Shown here: positions 34,614-43,308 of the stretch, piece by piece
How the letters are laid out: each line of letters opens with the position of its first letter
Numbering within the stretch: the first letter of the stretch is position 1
Assembly (NCBI GenBank): GCA_035656495.1
Contig: DASRSL010000089.1
Coordinates: 62,001 to 126,000, forward strand
Length of the DNA: 64,000 bases
From: Roseiarcus sp035656495
Lineage (GTDB): Bacteria; Pseudomonadota; Alphaproteobacteria; Rhizobiales; Beijerinckiaceae
Direction of reading: 5' to 3'
The notes under the pieces: generated by a model
The model's database searches: none
What the model saw: only the letters and a program-made list of their open reading frames with translations
What the model was told of the DNA's origin: nothing
Translations under genes and position numbers: made by a program

Positions 34614-35174
34614 ATGCCTCCGGCGCTTAAGCAGAGCATGTCCGCCGACGAGTTCCTTCGCTGGGCCGAAGGGAAGGACGGACGGTGGGAGTTGCATGAC
34701 GGGGTTCCGATGATGATGTCGCCGGAGCGCGTTCTGCACGGCGACACGAAAGGCGAGACCTACGCGACGCTAAGGGAAGCGGTTCAGCGCTCCGGCCTGC
34801 CTTGCAAAGCCTATCCCGACGGCGTCGCGGTGCGGATAGACGCGAGGACCATCTACCAGCCCGATGCGTCGGTTTCCTGTGGCGCGCGTCCGCCGCCCGA
34901 CGCACAAGCCATCACCGACCCAATCATCGTCGTCGAAGTCCTGTCGCCGAGCACGGCTGCGATCGACCACGGGCGCAAGCTCAGCGGCTATTTTTCGCTC
35001 GCCAGCGTCGAGCACGATCTCATTCTCGACCCCGAGCGCCGCGTCGTCATTCATCACAAGCGCGGGCGGGGCGACACGATCGAGACGCGGGTGTTGTCGG
35101 ACGGCGCGGTTCGGCTCGAACCGCCCGGATTCGAGGTCGCGGTCAGCGCCCTCTTCCCGACGCCCGCTGGCTAA
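34614..35174 (+). CDS. Uma2 family (DUF820) PD-(D/E)XK nuclease-like protein
   Basis: The 186-residue protein starts MPPALKQSMSADEFLRWAE, continues GRWELHDGVPMMMSPE, and has the core YQPDASVSCG ... IIVVEVLSPSTAAIDHGRKL, the Asp and Glu-x-x-Ser/Lys pattern of Uma2 restriction-like folds. The frame is continuous with the upstream transposase relic, so translation from there could give a chimera, but ATG 34614 yields a full-length family member. Uma2 genes are common in accessory DNA; their role is unknown. The last bases overlap the MITE-like repeat. Confidence 0.85.
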   Translation: MPPALKQSMSADEFLRWAEGKDGRWELHDGVPMMMSPERVLHGDTKGETYATLREAVQRSGLPCKAYPDGVAVRIDARTIYQPDASVSCGARPPPDAQAITDPIIVVEVLSPSTAAIDHGRKLSGYFSLASVEHDLILDPERRVVIHHKRGRGDTIETRVLSDGAVRLEPPGFEVAVSALFPTPAG

Positions 35175-35298
35175 GCAAGATCCACCGGCTCGTCCCGCGC
35201 TGCTTCGGAGGGTGCGCGTCCCGCGCACCTGGGCGGCGAGACGCCGCCCCTCCGATTCACCGCGATCTCCGTGGGGCAACTCATGAAACTCTGCTTAG
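35171..35298 (+). repeat. MITE-like repeat, copy A (inverted relative to copy B)
   Basis: About 128 bases beginning CTAAGCAAGATCCACCGG and ending AAACTCTGCTTAG, so the ends CTAAGCA/TGCTTAG are inverted repeats. The interior has GC-rich inverted arms (GGGCGGCGAGACGCCGCCC). The reverse complement occurs at 36618-36746 with small differences. The left end overlaps the stop codon of the Uma2 gene, which suggests insertion there. Confidence 0.8.
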
Positions 35299-35314
35299 CC
35301 ATTGCAAGCTGCCG

Positions 35315-36511
35315 CTACTGCGTCCCGAGCGTGCAGCCGCCCGCGCCCGGCGGACGGAAGGCCTCGGCGGCCGGGATTTTGGTCACGACCTTGAGATAGT
35401 CCCACGGATATTTTGACTCGGCCGGCGATTTCACCCGCATCAGATAGCGGTCGTAGAGCACCCGCCCGTCGGGGCGGATGACGCCGTGGTCGGTGAAGAC
35501 GTCGTGGATCGGCGCCTCGCGCATCGCCTTCATCACCGTCTGGGTGTCGTCGGTTCCCACTCTTGCCACCGCCTCGAGGTAATGGCGCACGGAGGAATAA
35601 AGCGCGACCTGGTTGTCGTTCGGCATGCGCTGACGGCGGGCGTAGAAGCGTTTGGCGAACGCGCGGGTCTCATCGCTCAGGTCCCAGTACCAGGACTGCA
35701 AGAAGATGAGGTCGTGGGCGACGTCGAGCCCCATCGCGTTGACATCGCTCAGGTAGGTGATCGGGGTCGCGAGATATTGCCCCGGGGCGAGCTTGAACTC
35801 GTTGGCCTGCTTGAGCGCGTTCGAGAGATCGGCGCCGGTGATTGCGAAAAGCACGACCTTGGCCTTTGAGCCCTGGGCAGCGAGCAGATAGGAGCTGAAA
35901 TCGGCGGTGTTGAGCGGCGAGCGCACGCCGCCGACCACCGTTCCACCGGCCTTGGCGATGGCGTCGCGGGCGTCGGCCTCGAGAGAGGCGCCGAAGGCGT
36001 AGTCGGCGGTGATGAAGAAAAAGCTGTCGAGCTTCTGCCGGATGAGAAGGCGCACCAACGGTACGCCGTTGGACCAGTTGTCGGCGTTCCACTGGATGCC
36101 GTTCGGCGAGCAGTCCTTGCCGGTGAGATCGGACGATGAGGCGGAAGCGAAGATGACAAGGCGGTTGCGCGCCTTCGTCAGATCCTGGACCGCGAGGGCG
36201 ACGCCGGAATTGGCGATGTCGAAGATGGCCCTGACGTTGCGCTCGTCGTACCATTTGCGGGCGATCGCGAGGCCGACGTCGACCTTGTTCTGATGGTCGG
36301 CGACGAGGAGCTCGATCGGCTTGCCGAGCACGTGGCCGCCGAAATCCTCGATCGCCATGCGGGTGATCTCGACCGAACCGGGCCCCGCCAGGTCGGCGTA
36401 GGGACCGGACTCATCGTTCATCACGCCGATGACGAATTTTCCGTCGTCAGCGCGCGCCGGCGTCGCGAGGCCGATCACGAGCAGAAGGAGAGCGATTGCT
36501 CGCAGCAGCAT
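35315..36511 (-). CDS. Orphan periplasmic binding protein, Liv/amide-binding type
   Basis: The 398-residue protein has a signal peptide (MLLRAIALLLLVIGLATPARA, then DDG) and a type I binding fold: FVIGVMNDESGPYADLAGPGSVEITRMAIEDFGGHVLGKPIELLVADHQNKVDVGL. The set SFFFITADYAFGASLEADA, PLNTADFSSYLLAAQ and DYLKVVTKIP is typical of binding proteins that accompany Liv-like transporters. No permease or ATPase gene is adjacent, so it may serve a transporter encoded elsewhere. It is bracketed by the two MITE-like copies in opposite orientation. Confidence 0.88.
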   Translation of the reverse strand: MLLRAIALLLLVIGLATPARADDGKFVIGVMNDESGPYADLAGPGSVEITRMAIEDFGGHVLGKPIELLVADHQNKVDVGLAIARKWYDERNVRAIFDIANSGVALAVQDLTKARNRLVIFASASSSDLTGKDCSPNGIQWNADNWSNGVPLVRLLIRQKLDSFFFITADYAFGASLEADARDAIAKAGGTVVGGVRSPLNTADFSSYLLAAQGSKAKVVLFAITGADLSNALKQANEFKLAPGQYLATPITYLSDVNAMGLDVAHDLIFLQSWYWDLSDETRAFAKRFYARRQRMPNDNQVALYSSVRHYLEAVARVGTDDTQTVMKAMREAPIHDVFTDHGVIRPDGRVLYDRYLMRVKSPAESKYPWDYLKVVTKIPAAEAFRPPGAGGCTLGTQ

Positions 36512-36617
36512 GACAATCTCCCGAGGTCAGCGTTGCGCCATAGGGCGTCGAAAGACGCCCGCCGTCTCGAGGGGCTATGGCGCTGGATGAGGGGTGACGC
36601 GGACCGCCGTCGCCGGC

Positions 36618-36746
36618 TTAAAGCAGAGTTTCATGAATTGCCCCACGAAGATCGCGGTGAATCGGAGGGGCGGCGTCTCGCCGCCCAGGTGCGCGGGACG
36701 CGCACCCTCCGAAGCAGCGCGGGGCGAGCCGGTGGATCTTGCCTAG
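36618..36746 (-). repeat. MITE-like repeat, copy B
   Basis: Reverse-complement partner of 35171-35298: it begins TTAAAGCAGAGTTTCATGA and ends GGTGGATCTTGCCTAG, about 129 bases with few differences (TTAAAGCA for CTAAGCA, AATTGCCCCAC for AGTTGCCCCAC). The two copies bracket the orphan binding-protein gene. Confidence 0.8.
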
Positions 36747-36798
36747 CCCCTCGCCCCGGCCCTCTCCCCGCAAGCGGGTCGAGGGGGAATCGGGTCCC

Positions 36799-37044
36799 TC
36801 ACATCTTCGTGGCGTCAGTGACGCACTTCTTGACGAACGAGGTCTTTGCCGCGCCCGCGAGCTTCTTGTCCGCCGCCTGTCCCTCGCAGGCGGTGGTCTC
36901 GCATTTCTTCATGAAGCTCGTCTTGGCGGCGCCGGCGAGCTTCTTGTCCGTCGCCTGGGTCGCGCAGGCGTCTTGGGCGAAGGCGAGCGTCGGCGCTCCG
37001 GCGAAACAGAGCGCGAAAGCGGCGAGAGCGAGCGTCTTGGTCAT
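36799..37044 (-). CDS. PsiF-type small periplasmic protein
   Basis: The 81-residue protein has a signal peptide (MTKTLALAAFALCFAGAPTLAFAQ) and two tandem PsiF repeats: ATDKKLAGAAKTSFMKKCE and AADKKLAGAAKTSFVKKCV, each with the K-L-x-G--K--F---C pattern. In E. coli psiF is induced by phosphate starvation; its function is unknown. ATG 37044 is chosen because GGGAG lies ~10 bases upstream and the signal peptide begins there. Confidence 0.85.
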   Translation of the reverse strand: MTKTLALAAFALCFAGAPTLAFAQDACATQATDKKLAGAAKTSFMKKCETTACEGQAADKKLAGAAKTSFVKKCVTDATKM

Positions 37045-37312
37045 GGAATTCATCTCCCACAATCAGGCCGACTGGCATGGCCCATAGGGCACCATAGCAC
37101 GTCCGGATTTTCTGGGGAGAGACGGCTGAGGACGCGGAGGGTCTTAAGGACCTGCGACCTCCCCTTGTCGAACACGCCAAGCCTCGACGTTCATTTCTCG
37201 GAGCGCCAGGGGCGAATGTTCCAGCCGCGCTCTGGCGCGTCCGCCTCCGCCTCACTATTAACACTGTCTTACGGAACGCAGCGACGCGATCCGGCGGAAC
37301 CCACGAGCTGCG

Positions 37313-38659
37313 ATGAGACGCGTGACGAACTGGCTGTTGTTTCTCCTCGCCGTTCTGGCCTTGGCGCTCGGCGCCGCGGCGAAGGTCGGCTATGCGCATG
37401 CGCCGGTTTCGCCGACTGCCTTTGGCGCCGCCGCGGCCGTGTTCGCCGCGCTCCTGGCCATCCGCGCCCTGCCGCTTCGCGTTCGACGGCCGGTCGTTTT
37501 CGTCGTGACGCTGGCGGCGCTCGCGGCGCTCACCGGCGGCCTCGCTTATTTCCAGTTCGTCATCAAGCCGACAATGATCAAGGGCTTCATGGCGGCGGCC
37601 TTCGCGCCGAAGCCGACGGCGGTGTCGGTCGAAGCGGCCAGAATCGAGAAATGGCCGCCGCAACTGACGGCGATCGGGACGCTGCGCGCCTATCAGGGCA
37701 TCTCCATCGCGCCGCAGGCGGCCGGCGTCGTCACCGCCCTTCACTTCGAGTCGGGCGCGGACGTAAAGGCCGGAGATCTCTTGATCAACATCGACGATTC
37801 GGTCGAGCAGGCCGACCTCGCCAACGGCCTCGCGCAGCTCAAGAACGCCGACGCGACGCTCGCGCGGCAAAAGATGCTGGTCGCGGGCGGAAACACGCCC
37901 CAGTCTTCAGTCGATTCCGCGCTCGCGTCGCGCGATTCGGCCGCCGCCACGGTCGCGCGGACGCGCGCGGTGATCGCCCAGAAGGCGATCCGCGCGCCCT
38001 TCTCCGGCCGGCTCGGCCTGCGCAACATCGATCTCGGGCAATATGCGTCGGTCGGCATGGCGCTCGCGACCCTTCAGCAGCTCGACCCGATCTACGCCGA
38101 TTTTCCTGTGCCCGAGGAGGCGCTGGCGACGCTCGCCGTCGGGCAGGACGTCAGCATGACAGTCGACGCCATTCCCGGCCGCACGTTCGAGGGAAAGATC
38201 AAGGCGATCGACGCCCGCGTCAGCGCCGAATCGCGCAACGTCACGGCGCGGGCGGAATTCGCCAATGCGGATCGCAAGCTCCTGCCCGGCATGTTCGCCA
38301 ATCTGACGGTCACGACGGGGGCGAGCGCCGACCTTCTGACGCTGCCGCGGACCGCGATCGTCTACAGCCTCTACGGCGATAACGTGTTCGTGGTGAAGCC
38401 CGCGCCGCCGCCTCCCCCCGCACATTCGGATGACGGCGCGGCCGCCGCGACGCCGTCCCCGCCCGCAAAGGGGCTCGTCGTCGAGCGCCGGTTCGTCAAA
38501 GTCGGCGCGACGCGCGGTGAGCGGATCGTCGTCGAGGAAGGGGTCAAGGCCGGCGAGCAGGTGGTCACCGCCGGCCAGATCAAGCTTCAGGCCGGCGCGC
38601 CGGTTGCGATCGACCAAGCCGCCGCGCTGCCGCCGCCCGCCGTGACGCCGAAACCGTGA
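37313..38659 (+). CDS. RND efflux periplasmic adaptor (membrane fusion protein)
   Basis: Residues from about 95 on form a HlyD/AcrA-like adaptor: WPPQLTAIGTLRAYQGISIAPQAAGVVTALHFESGADVKAGDLL (lipoyl half), a short helical hairpin, IRAPFSGRLGLRNIDLGQYASVG, and GMFANLTVTTG. It joins an outer-membrane channel to the inner-membrane pump encoded next. The total length of 448 is long because the first ~80 residues carry three hydrophobic stretches (residues about 7-29, 34-55, 62-85) instead of a single anchor. A Pro-rich insert (residues 363-370) is also unusual. A start nearer residue 60 cannot be excluded, but no ATG/GTG fits. Confidence 0.88.
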   Translation: MRRVTNWLLFLLAVLALALGAAAKVGYAHAPVSPTAFGAAAAVFAALLAIRALPLRVRRPVVFVVTLAALAALTGGLAYFQFVIKPTMIKGFMAAAFAPKPTAVSVEAARIEKWPPQLTAIGTLRAYQGISIAPQAAGVVTALHFESGADVKAGDLLINIDDSVEQADLANGLAQLKNADATLARQKMLVAGGNTPQSSVDSALASRDSAAATVARTRAVIAQKAIRAPFSGRLGLRNIDLGQYASVGMALATLQQLDPIYADFPVPEEALATLAVGQDVSMTVDAIPGRTFEGKIKAIDARVSAESRNVTARAEFANADRKLLPGMFANLTVTTGASADLLTLPRTAIVYSLYGDNVFVVKPAPPPPPAHSDDGAAAATPSPPAKGLVVERRFVKVGATRGERIVVEEGVKAGEQVVTAGQIKLQAGAPVAIDQAAALPPPAVTPKP

Positions 38660-38669
38660 CGGGGCGCCG

Positions 38670-41600
38670 ATGAACGCCTTCACCGACCTCTTCATCCGCC
38701 GGCCCGTCCTCGCGAGCGTCGTCAGCCTGCTCATCCTCCTTGTCGGGGCCATGGCGGGCTTCAAGCTGCAGATCCGTCAGTTTCCGCAGACCTCGAACAC
38801 CACCATCACCATCACCACCACCTATCCCGGTGCCGCGGCCGACGTGATCAAGGGCTTCATCACGACCCCGATCGAGCAGGCGGTCGCCAGCGCCGAGGGA
38901 ATCGACACTCTGGTTTCGACCTCGCAGCAGAACGTCTCGACGATCACGCTCAATCTGCGGCTCGACGCCAATCCCGACCGTGCGATGGCCGACACGCTCT
39001 CCAAGGTCAATCAGGTGCGCGGCCTCCTGCCGCGCGAGGCCAACGATCCGGTGATCGTCAAGCAGACGGGGCAGGGCTACGCGCTCATGTATCTCTCGTT
39101 CAATTCGAACGTGATGACGGCCTCGCAGATCACCGACTATCTGACCCGCATCGTCCAGCCGCGCCTGCAGACCGTCGACGGCGTCGCCAACGCGCAGATT
39201 CTGGGCGGCCAGGTGTTCGCCATGCGCATCTGGCTCGATCCGACGAAAATGGCTTCGCTCGGCGTCACCGCCAACGACGTCCGCGCCGCGCTCGCCGCCA
39301 ACAACTTCACCTCCGCCCCGGGCGAGGTCAAGAGCGACTACACCCAGATCAGCGTCAACGCGCTGACCTCGCTCGACAGCGCCAAGGCGTTCGGCAAGCT
39401 CGTCATCGCCGCCCACGGCGACGCGCTGGTCAGGCTCGGCGACGTCGCCAAGATCGAGCTCGGACCGCAGACTTCCGATTCCTCGTCGGTGTTCGACGGG
39501 CTCAAGGCCGTGTTTATCGGCATCTACGGCACGCCGGAAGCGAACCCGTTGACGGTGATCGACGGCGTGCGGGCGATCATGCCGAGCATCGAAAGCCAGC
39601 TGCCGGTCGGCCTCCACGCGACGATCGCCTACGACTCGACCGCCTTCATCCGCGCCTCGATCTACGAGGTCGCCAAGACGCTGGCGGAAGCGGCCGCGAT
39701 CGTCATCGTCGTCATCTTCCTGTTTCTCGGCAACTTGCGCTCGACCTTCATCCCCATCGTCACCATCCCCCTGTCGCTGATCGGGGTGATGATCGCGCTG
39801 CTCGCGCTCGGATATTCGATCAATCTTCTCACTCTCTTGGCGCTGGTGCTCGGCATCGGCCTCGTGGTCGACGACGCCATCGTCGTGGTCGAGAACATCT
39901 ATCGCCACATCGAAGACGGAATGACGCCGTTCGCCGCGGCGATCCGCGGCGCGCACGAAATCGCGCTGCCGGTCGTGGCGATGACCATCACCCTCGCTGC
40001 GGTCTACGCGCCGATCGGCTTCGTCTCGGGCGTCACCGGCGCGCTGTTCCGCGAATTCGCCTTCACGCTGGCGGGCGCCGTCGTCGTGTCCGGATTCATC
40101 GCCCTGACGCTCTCGCCGATGATGTGCTCGAGGCTGCTGCGCCACGACATGGGGGAGCACTGGTTCGGACGCATGGTCGACCGCGCCTTCGAGCGGCTGC
40201 GCAACGGCTATCAGCGGCGGTTGCACAGCACGCTGAACTTCCGCGCGCTGACGATCCTGATCCTGGTCGGCGTGCTCGCCCTGACCGGGGTCATGTACGC
40301 CTCGACCCCGCGCGAGCTGGCCCCCGAGGAGGATCAGGGGATCCTGCTGTCGCTGGTCAAGACGCCGCAGGCCGGCAATCTCGACTACACGGAGAAGGCG
40401 ACGCAGCAGCTCTTTGAGGAGGCGCGCGGGGTGCCGGAGGTGGCGCACAACTTCGTCATCAACGGCTTTCCGAGCGTGCGGGCCGCGTTCGCCGGGCTTC
40501 TCCTGAAGCCCTGGGACGAGCGCAAGCGCAGCCAGAAAGAGGTGCTGGCCGAGCTCGCGCCGAAGTTCCTCGCCGTGCCGACGGCGCAGGTGCAGGCCTT
40601 CTCGCCGCCGGCGCTGCCCGGCTCGACCGGCGGCGCGCCGATGCAGTTCGTCATCCGCACGACCGGCGACTATGCGACGCTCGCCGACGTCGCGCTGAAG
40701 ATGCAACAGGCGGCCAAGGAAAGCGGCCTCTTCCTGTTCACCGACGTCGACCTCAAGTTCGACACCCCGCAATACCAGTTCAAGGTCGACGCCGACAAGG
40801 CGAATCGGATCGGCGTCAACATGGCCGACGTCGGCACGGCGCTCGCCACCATGCTCGGCGGCAATTACGTGAACCTGTTCAATCTCTACGGCCGCTCCTA
40901 TCAGGTCATTCCCCAGGCGCCGCGCGAGTTCCGGCTGACGCCCGAGTGGCTGACCCGCTACCAGTTGCGCACCAGCAACGGCGAGCTCGTGCCCCTCTCG
41001 GCGGTGGCCAGCGTCACGGAAGAGGTGCAGCCGAACGCGCTGACCAGCTTCCAGCAGCTCAACTCCGCCACGCTGTCCGGGGTGCCGTTTCCCGGCAGGA
41101 CGCTGGGCGAGGCGCTCGACTTCCTCAAGGCGAAGTCGAAGGAGATCTTTCCCGAGGGCTATTCCTACGACTTTCAGGGCGATTCCCGGCAGTACGAGCA
41201 GGAGGGCAACGTCCTCGTCTATGTGTTCATTTTCGCCCTGATCGTCATCTATCTCGTGCTCGCCGCGCAGTACGAGAGCTTCCGCGATCCGTTCATCATT
41301 CTGATCGCGCTGCCGACCGCGCTGTTCGGCGCGCTCCTGCCGCTCAACGTCGGCGGCGTTCTCGGCTTCGCCAGCATCAACATCTATTCGCAGATCGGCC
41401 TTGTCACGCTGATCGGCCTCATCTCGAAGCACGGCATCCTGATGGTCGACTTCGCCAACCGCCTGCAGGAGCGGGAAGGCCTGCCGCGCCGCAAGGCGAT
41501 CGAGCAGGCCGCCGCCGTGCGGTTGAGGCCGATCCTGATGACCACGGCGGCGATGGTGGTCGGCATGGTCCCGCTGATCCTGGCCTCCGGCGCCGGGGCG

Positions 41601-41771
41601 AAATCGCGCTTCACCATCGGGATCACGATCTTCGCCGGCATGGCCATCGGCACCATGTTCACCCTCTTCGTCACGCCGATGGTCTACACTTTCCTCGCCC
41701 GCGACCACGCCGCCCTGATCGCCAAGGAGCGGGCCGCGGGGCGCCTCGCGCCGGACGATGGCGCCGCGTAA
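38670..41771 (+). CDS. RND multidrug efflux permease (HAE1 family)
   Basis: This 1033-residue inner-membrane proton antiporter begins MNAFTDLFIRRPVLASVVSLLILLVG, the RND start. It has the TM4 motif LGIGLVVDDAIVVVENIYRHIEDG with two adjacent Asp of the proton relay, and the two large periplasmic loops in repeat. It ends with VRLRPILMTTAAMVVGMVPL and GITIFAGMAIGTMFTLFVTP. Length and layout are those of MexD/MexI-type pumps. It lies 10 bases after the adaptor gene in the same operon; no outer-membrane channel gene follows. Substrates are not predictable. Confidence 0.95.
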   Translation: MNAFTDLFIRRPVLASVVSLLILLVGAMAGFKLQIRQFPQTSNTTITITTTYPGAAADVIKGFITTPIEQAVASAEGIDTLVSTSQQNVSTITLNLRLDANPDRAMADTLSKVNQVRGLLPREANDPVIVKQTGQGYALMYLSFNSNVMTASQITDYLTRIVQPRLQTVDGVANAQILGGQVFAMRIWLDPTKMASLGVTANDVRAALAANNFTSAPGEVKSDYTQISVNALTSLDSAKAFGKLVIAAHGDALVRLGDVAKIELGPQTSDSSSVFDGLKAVFIGIYGTPEANPLTVIDGVRAIMPSIESQLPVGLHATIAYDSTAFIRASIYEVAKTLAEAAAIVIVVIFLFLGNLRSTFIPIVTIPLSLIGVMIALLALGYSINLLTLLALVLGIGLVVDDAIVVVENIYRHIEDGMTPFAAAIRGAHEIALPVVAMTITLAAVYAPIGFVSGVTGALFREFAFTLAGAVVVSGFIALTLSPMMCSRLLRHDMGEHWFGRMVDRAFERLRNGYQRRLHSTLNFRALTILILVGVLALTGVMYASTPRELAPEEDQGILLSLVKTPQAGNLDYTEKATQQLFEEARGVPEVAHNFVINGFPSVRAAFAGLLLKPWDERKRSQKEVLAELAPKFLAVPTAQVQAFSPPALPGSTGGAPMQFVIRTTGDYATLADVALKMQQAAKESGLFLFTDVDLKFDTPQYQFKVDADKANRIGVNMADVGTALATMLGGNYVNLFNLYGRSYQVIPQAPREFRLTPEWLTRYQLRTSNGELVPLSAVASVTEEVQPNALTSFQQLNSATLSGVPFPGRTLGEALDFLKAKSKEIFPEGYSYDFQGDSRQYEQEGNVLVYVFIFALIVIYLVLAAQYESFRDPFIILIALPTALFGALLPLNVGGVLGFASINIYSQIGLVTLIGLISKHGILMVDFANRLQEREGLPRRKAIEQAAAVRLRPILMTTAAMVVGMVPLILASGAGAKSRFTIGITIFAGMAIGTMFTLFVTPMVYTFLARDHAALIAKERAAGRLAPDDGAA

Positions 41772-41785
41772 GCGGGCGGCTCCTG

Positions 41786-41906
41786 TGTCATCCCCGCGAA
41801 CGCGGGGATGACAGCCGCGGCGCGGACCAGCGTCGCGAATTTCGGAAGGGAGCTTTCGTAGCCGTCCTGCGGCCCAGGGCCCCTGGATGCCCGCGTTCGC
41901 GGGCAT
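41786..41906. repeat. Paired palindromic repeat after the RND operon
   Basis: A perfect 13-bp hairpin (TGTCATCCCCGCG and its complement around AA, 41786-41813) and a second perfect 9-bp hairpin (ATGCCCGCG/CGCGGGCAT, 41887-41906) flank ~73 bases containing AGGGCCCCT. The CATCCCCGCG...CGCGGGGATG core is a well-known dispersed palindrome in alphaproteobacteria. It starts 14 bases after the pump's stop, so it may also protect the 3' end of that message. Confidence 0.75.
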
Positions 41907-42013
41907 GACAAGTTGCGCAACTTCGCAACTTGGCAGCCGTAATCGCAACCTTGCGCTTTTCGGCGTCTCGCCGGGCGGCGGAGGCTTGCCGAGCCGGAAC
42001 GGACGGTTCCGAC

Positions 42014-42199
42014 TCAGGCAGGCCGCGTTTCCGCCTCGATCCGCCTTTCGAGCTCGGCGATAAGCTCCTCCCGCTCCGCGATCCACGCTTCGAGACGGCT
42101 GAGCGTCGCCTCCCGCCAGTCGTCCGGCAATGGCGACGACTCATCCGGTGAGCCGCATTCCGGCTCCCAGGTCTCCAGATAACTGCTCTCTTCGGCCAT
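42014..42199 (-). CDS. Small coiled-coil protein, unknown
   Basis: The predicted 61-residue protein, starting MAEESSYLETW, has a very good ribosome site (GGGAGGGAG) just upstream of ATG 42199. Residues about 30 to 57 (ATLSRLEAWIAEREELIAELERRIEAE) form a heptad-patterned acidic helix, so a short coiled coil is likely. A longer frame to 42304 exists but has no better site. I do not recognise a family. It is a single gene between repeats and the divergent hydrolase. Confidence 0.6.
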   Translation of the reverse strand: MAEESSYLETWEPECGSPDESSPLPDDWREATLSRLEAWIAEREELIAELERRIEAETRPA

Positions 42200-42436
42200 G
42201 AACTCCCTCCCGTGGCGAGGACCGACTGTGAACAACGATAACAACCCCTTCCCCGCCTCGTGAAGAATTTGTTTTGCAGAAGGCTTTTCTTGCTGAACAA
42301 CCATCTGACTGAATTCCTAAAAAATGAATCGAAGCCGGTTCGCGGGGCTGAACCTGTTCCGCCCTCGCTCATGCGCCTTCCGCGCCAGCGCGACGGAGGC
42401 TAGGGTGGGCGCGCGACCACGCAGAAGGGGACGCCA

Positions 42437-43252
42437 ATGCAAACTCAGGCAATCGAAACGCCGAACGGCCGGATCGCGGCGCACGAGTCGGCGGGGCGGG
42501 GGCCTGCGGCGGTTCTCCTGCATGGCAATTCCTCGTCCTCCCGCGCCTTCTCAAGGCAGCTCGACGGGCCGCTCGGCGAGCGCTTCCGCCTCGTCGCGCT
42601 CGATCTGCCCGGTCATGGCGCCTCGGACGACGCGCGCGATGCATCCCTCTATTCGATGGAGAACCAGGCGCGGACGCTGCGCGCGGCGATCGACGCGATA
42701 GGCCTCGACGGCGCCTGCATCGTCGGCTGGAGTCTCGGCGGACATTTGGCGCTCGAGCTCGCGCCCGACCTGCCGCGGGCGCGCGGGTTCGTCATCTTCG
42801 GGACGCCGCCGCTCCCCTTTCCGGCGGTAAGAAAGCTCGCCTTCCTGCCCCATCCGGCAATGCGCGCCGGAGCGGCGGAGGCGCTCGACCGCGCAGAGGC
42901 GGAGGCCTATGTCGCGGCTTTCTTCCGACCGGGGTTGCGCGCCGTCCCGCCGTTCTTCCTCGAGGATGCCTTGCGCGCCGACGGGCGCGCGCGCAGCGGC
43001 GTCAATGCCAGCCTTGCGTCCGGCCGCTATCGCGACGAGGCCGTCGTCGCGCGCGATCTCGAGGCGCCGCTGGCCGTGCTGCACGGCGCCGACGAGCAGC
43101 TCGTCAACGGCGCCTATTTCGCCACGCTCACCCTGCCGACCTTGTGGCGCGGCGCGGTGCAGACGATCGAAGGCGCCGGCCACGCGCCGCAATGGGAGAC
43201 GCCGCAGGCCTTCGACGCGCTCGTCGCGGCGTTTCTCGAGGAGACGGGGTGA
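42437..43252 (+). CDS. Alpha/beta hydrolase
   Basis: The 271-residue enzyme has the oxyanion-hole motif LLHGNSSSSRAF, the LDLPGHGASDD strand-turn, the nucleophile elbow GWSLGGHLALEL (Ser 99), an acid near VLHGADEQLV and the late His in EGAGHAPQWETP. The cap region (about residues 125 to 205) is variable, so the substrate cannot be named. ATG 42437 has AAGGGG 8 bases upstream. It is convergent with the CynX-type transporter. Confidence 0.9.
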   Translation: MQTQAIETPNGRIAAHESAGRGPAAVLLHGNSSSSRAFSRQLDGPLGERFRLVALDLPGHGASDDARDASLYSMENQARTLRAAIDAIGLDGACIVGWSLGGHLALELAPDLPRARGFVIFGTPPLPFPAVRKLAFLPHPAMRAGAAEALDRAEAEAYVAAFFRPGLRAVPPFFLEDALRADGRARSGVNASLASGRYRDEAVVARDLEAPLAVLHGADEQLVNGAYFATLTLPTLWRGAVQTIEGAGHAPQWETPQAFDALVAAFLEETG

Positions 43253-43308
43253 GGCGTTGCGCTTCGAGCAGCCCCGGTTCGGCGAGGAAGACTTGAAGGT
43301 TTCATCGC

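Noticed and set aside
37140..37152. Near-palindrome GGTCTTAAGGACC upstream of the RND operon
   Set aside because: Short and imperfect by one base; no regulator gene beside the pump, so it is not claimed as an operator.
38580..42086. A 1168-residue open frame antisense to the RND permease
   Set aside because: It is a GC-driven shadow of a long coding gene: composition is dominated by Arg, Glu, Asp and His, it has no domain, and the opposite strand encodes a complete RND pump.
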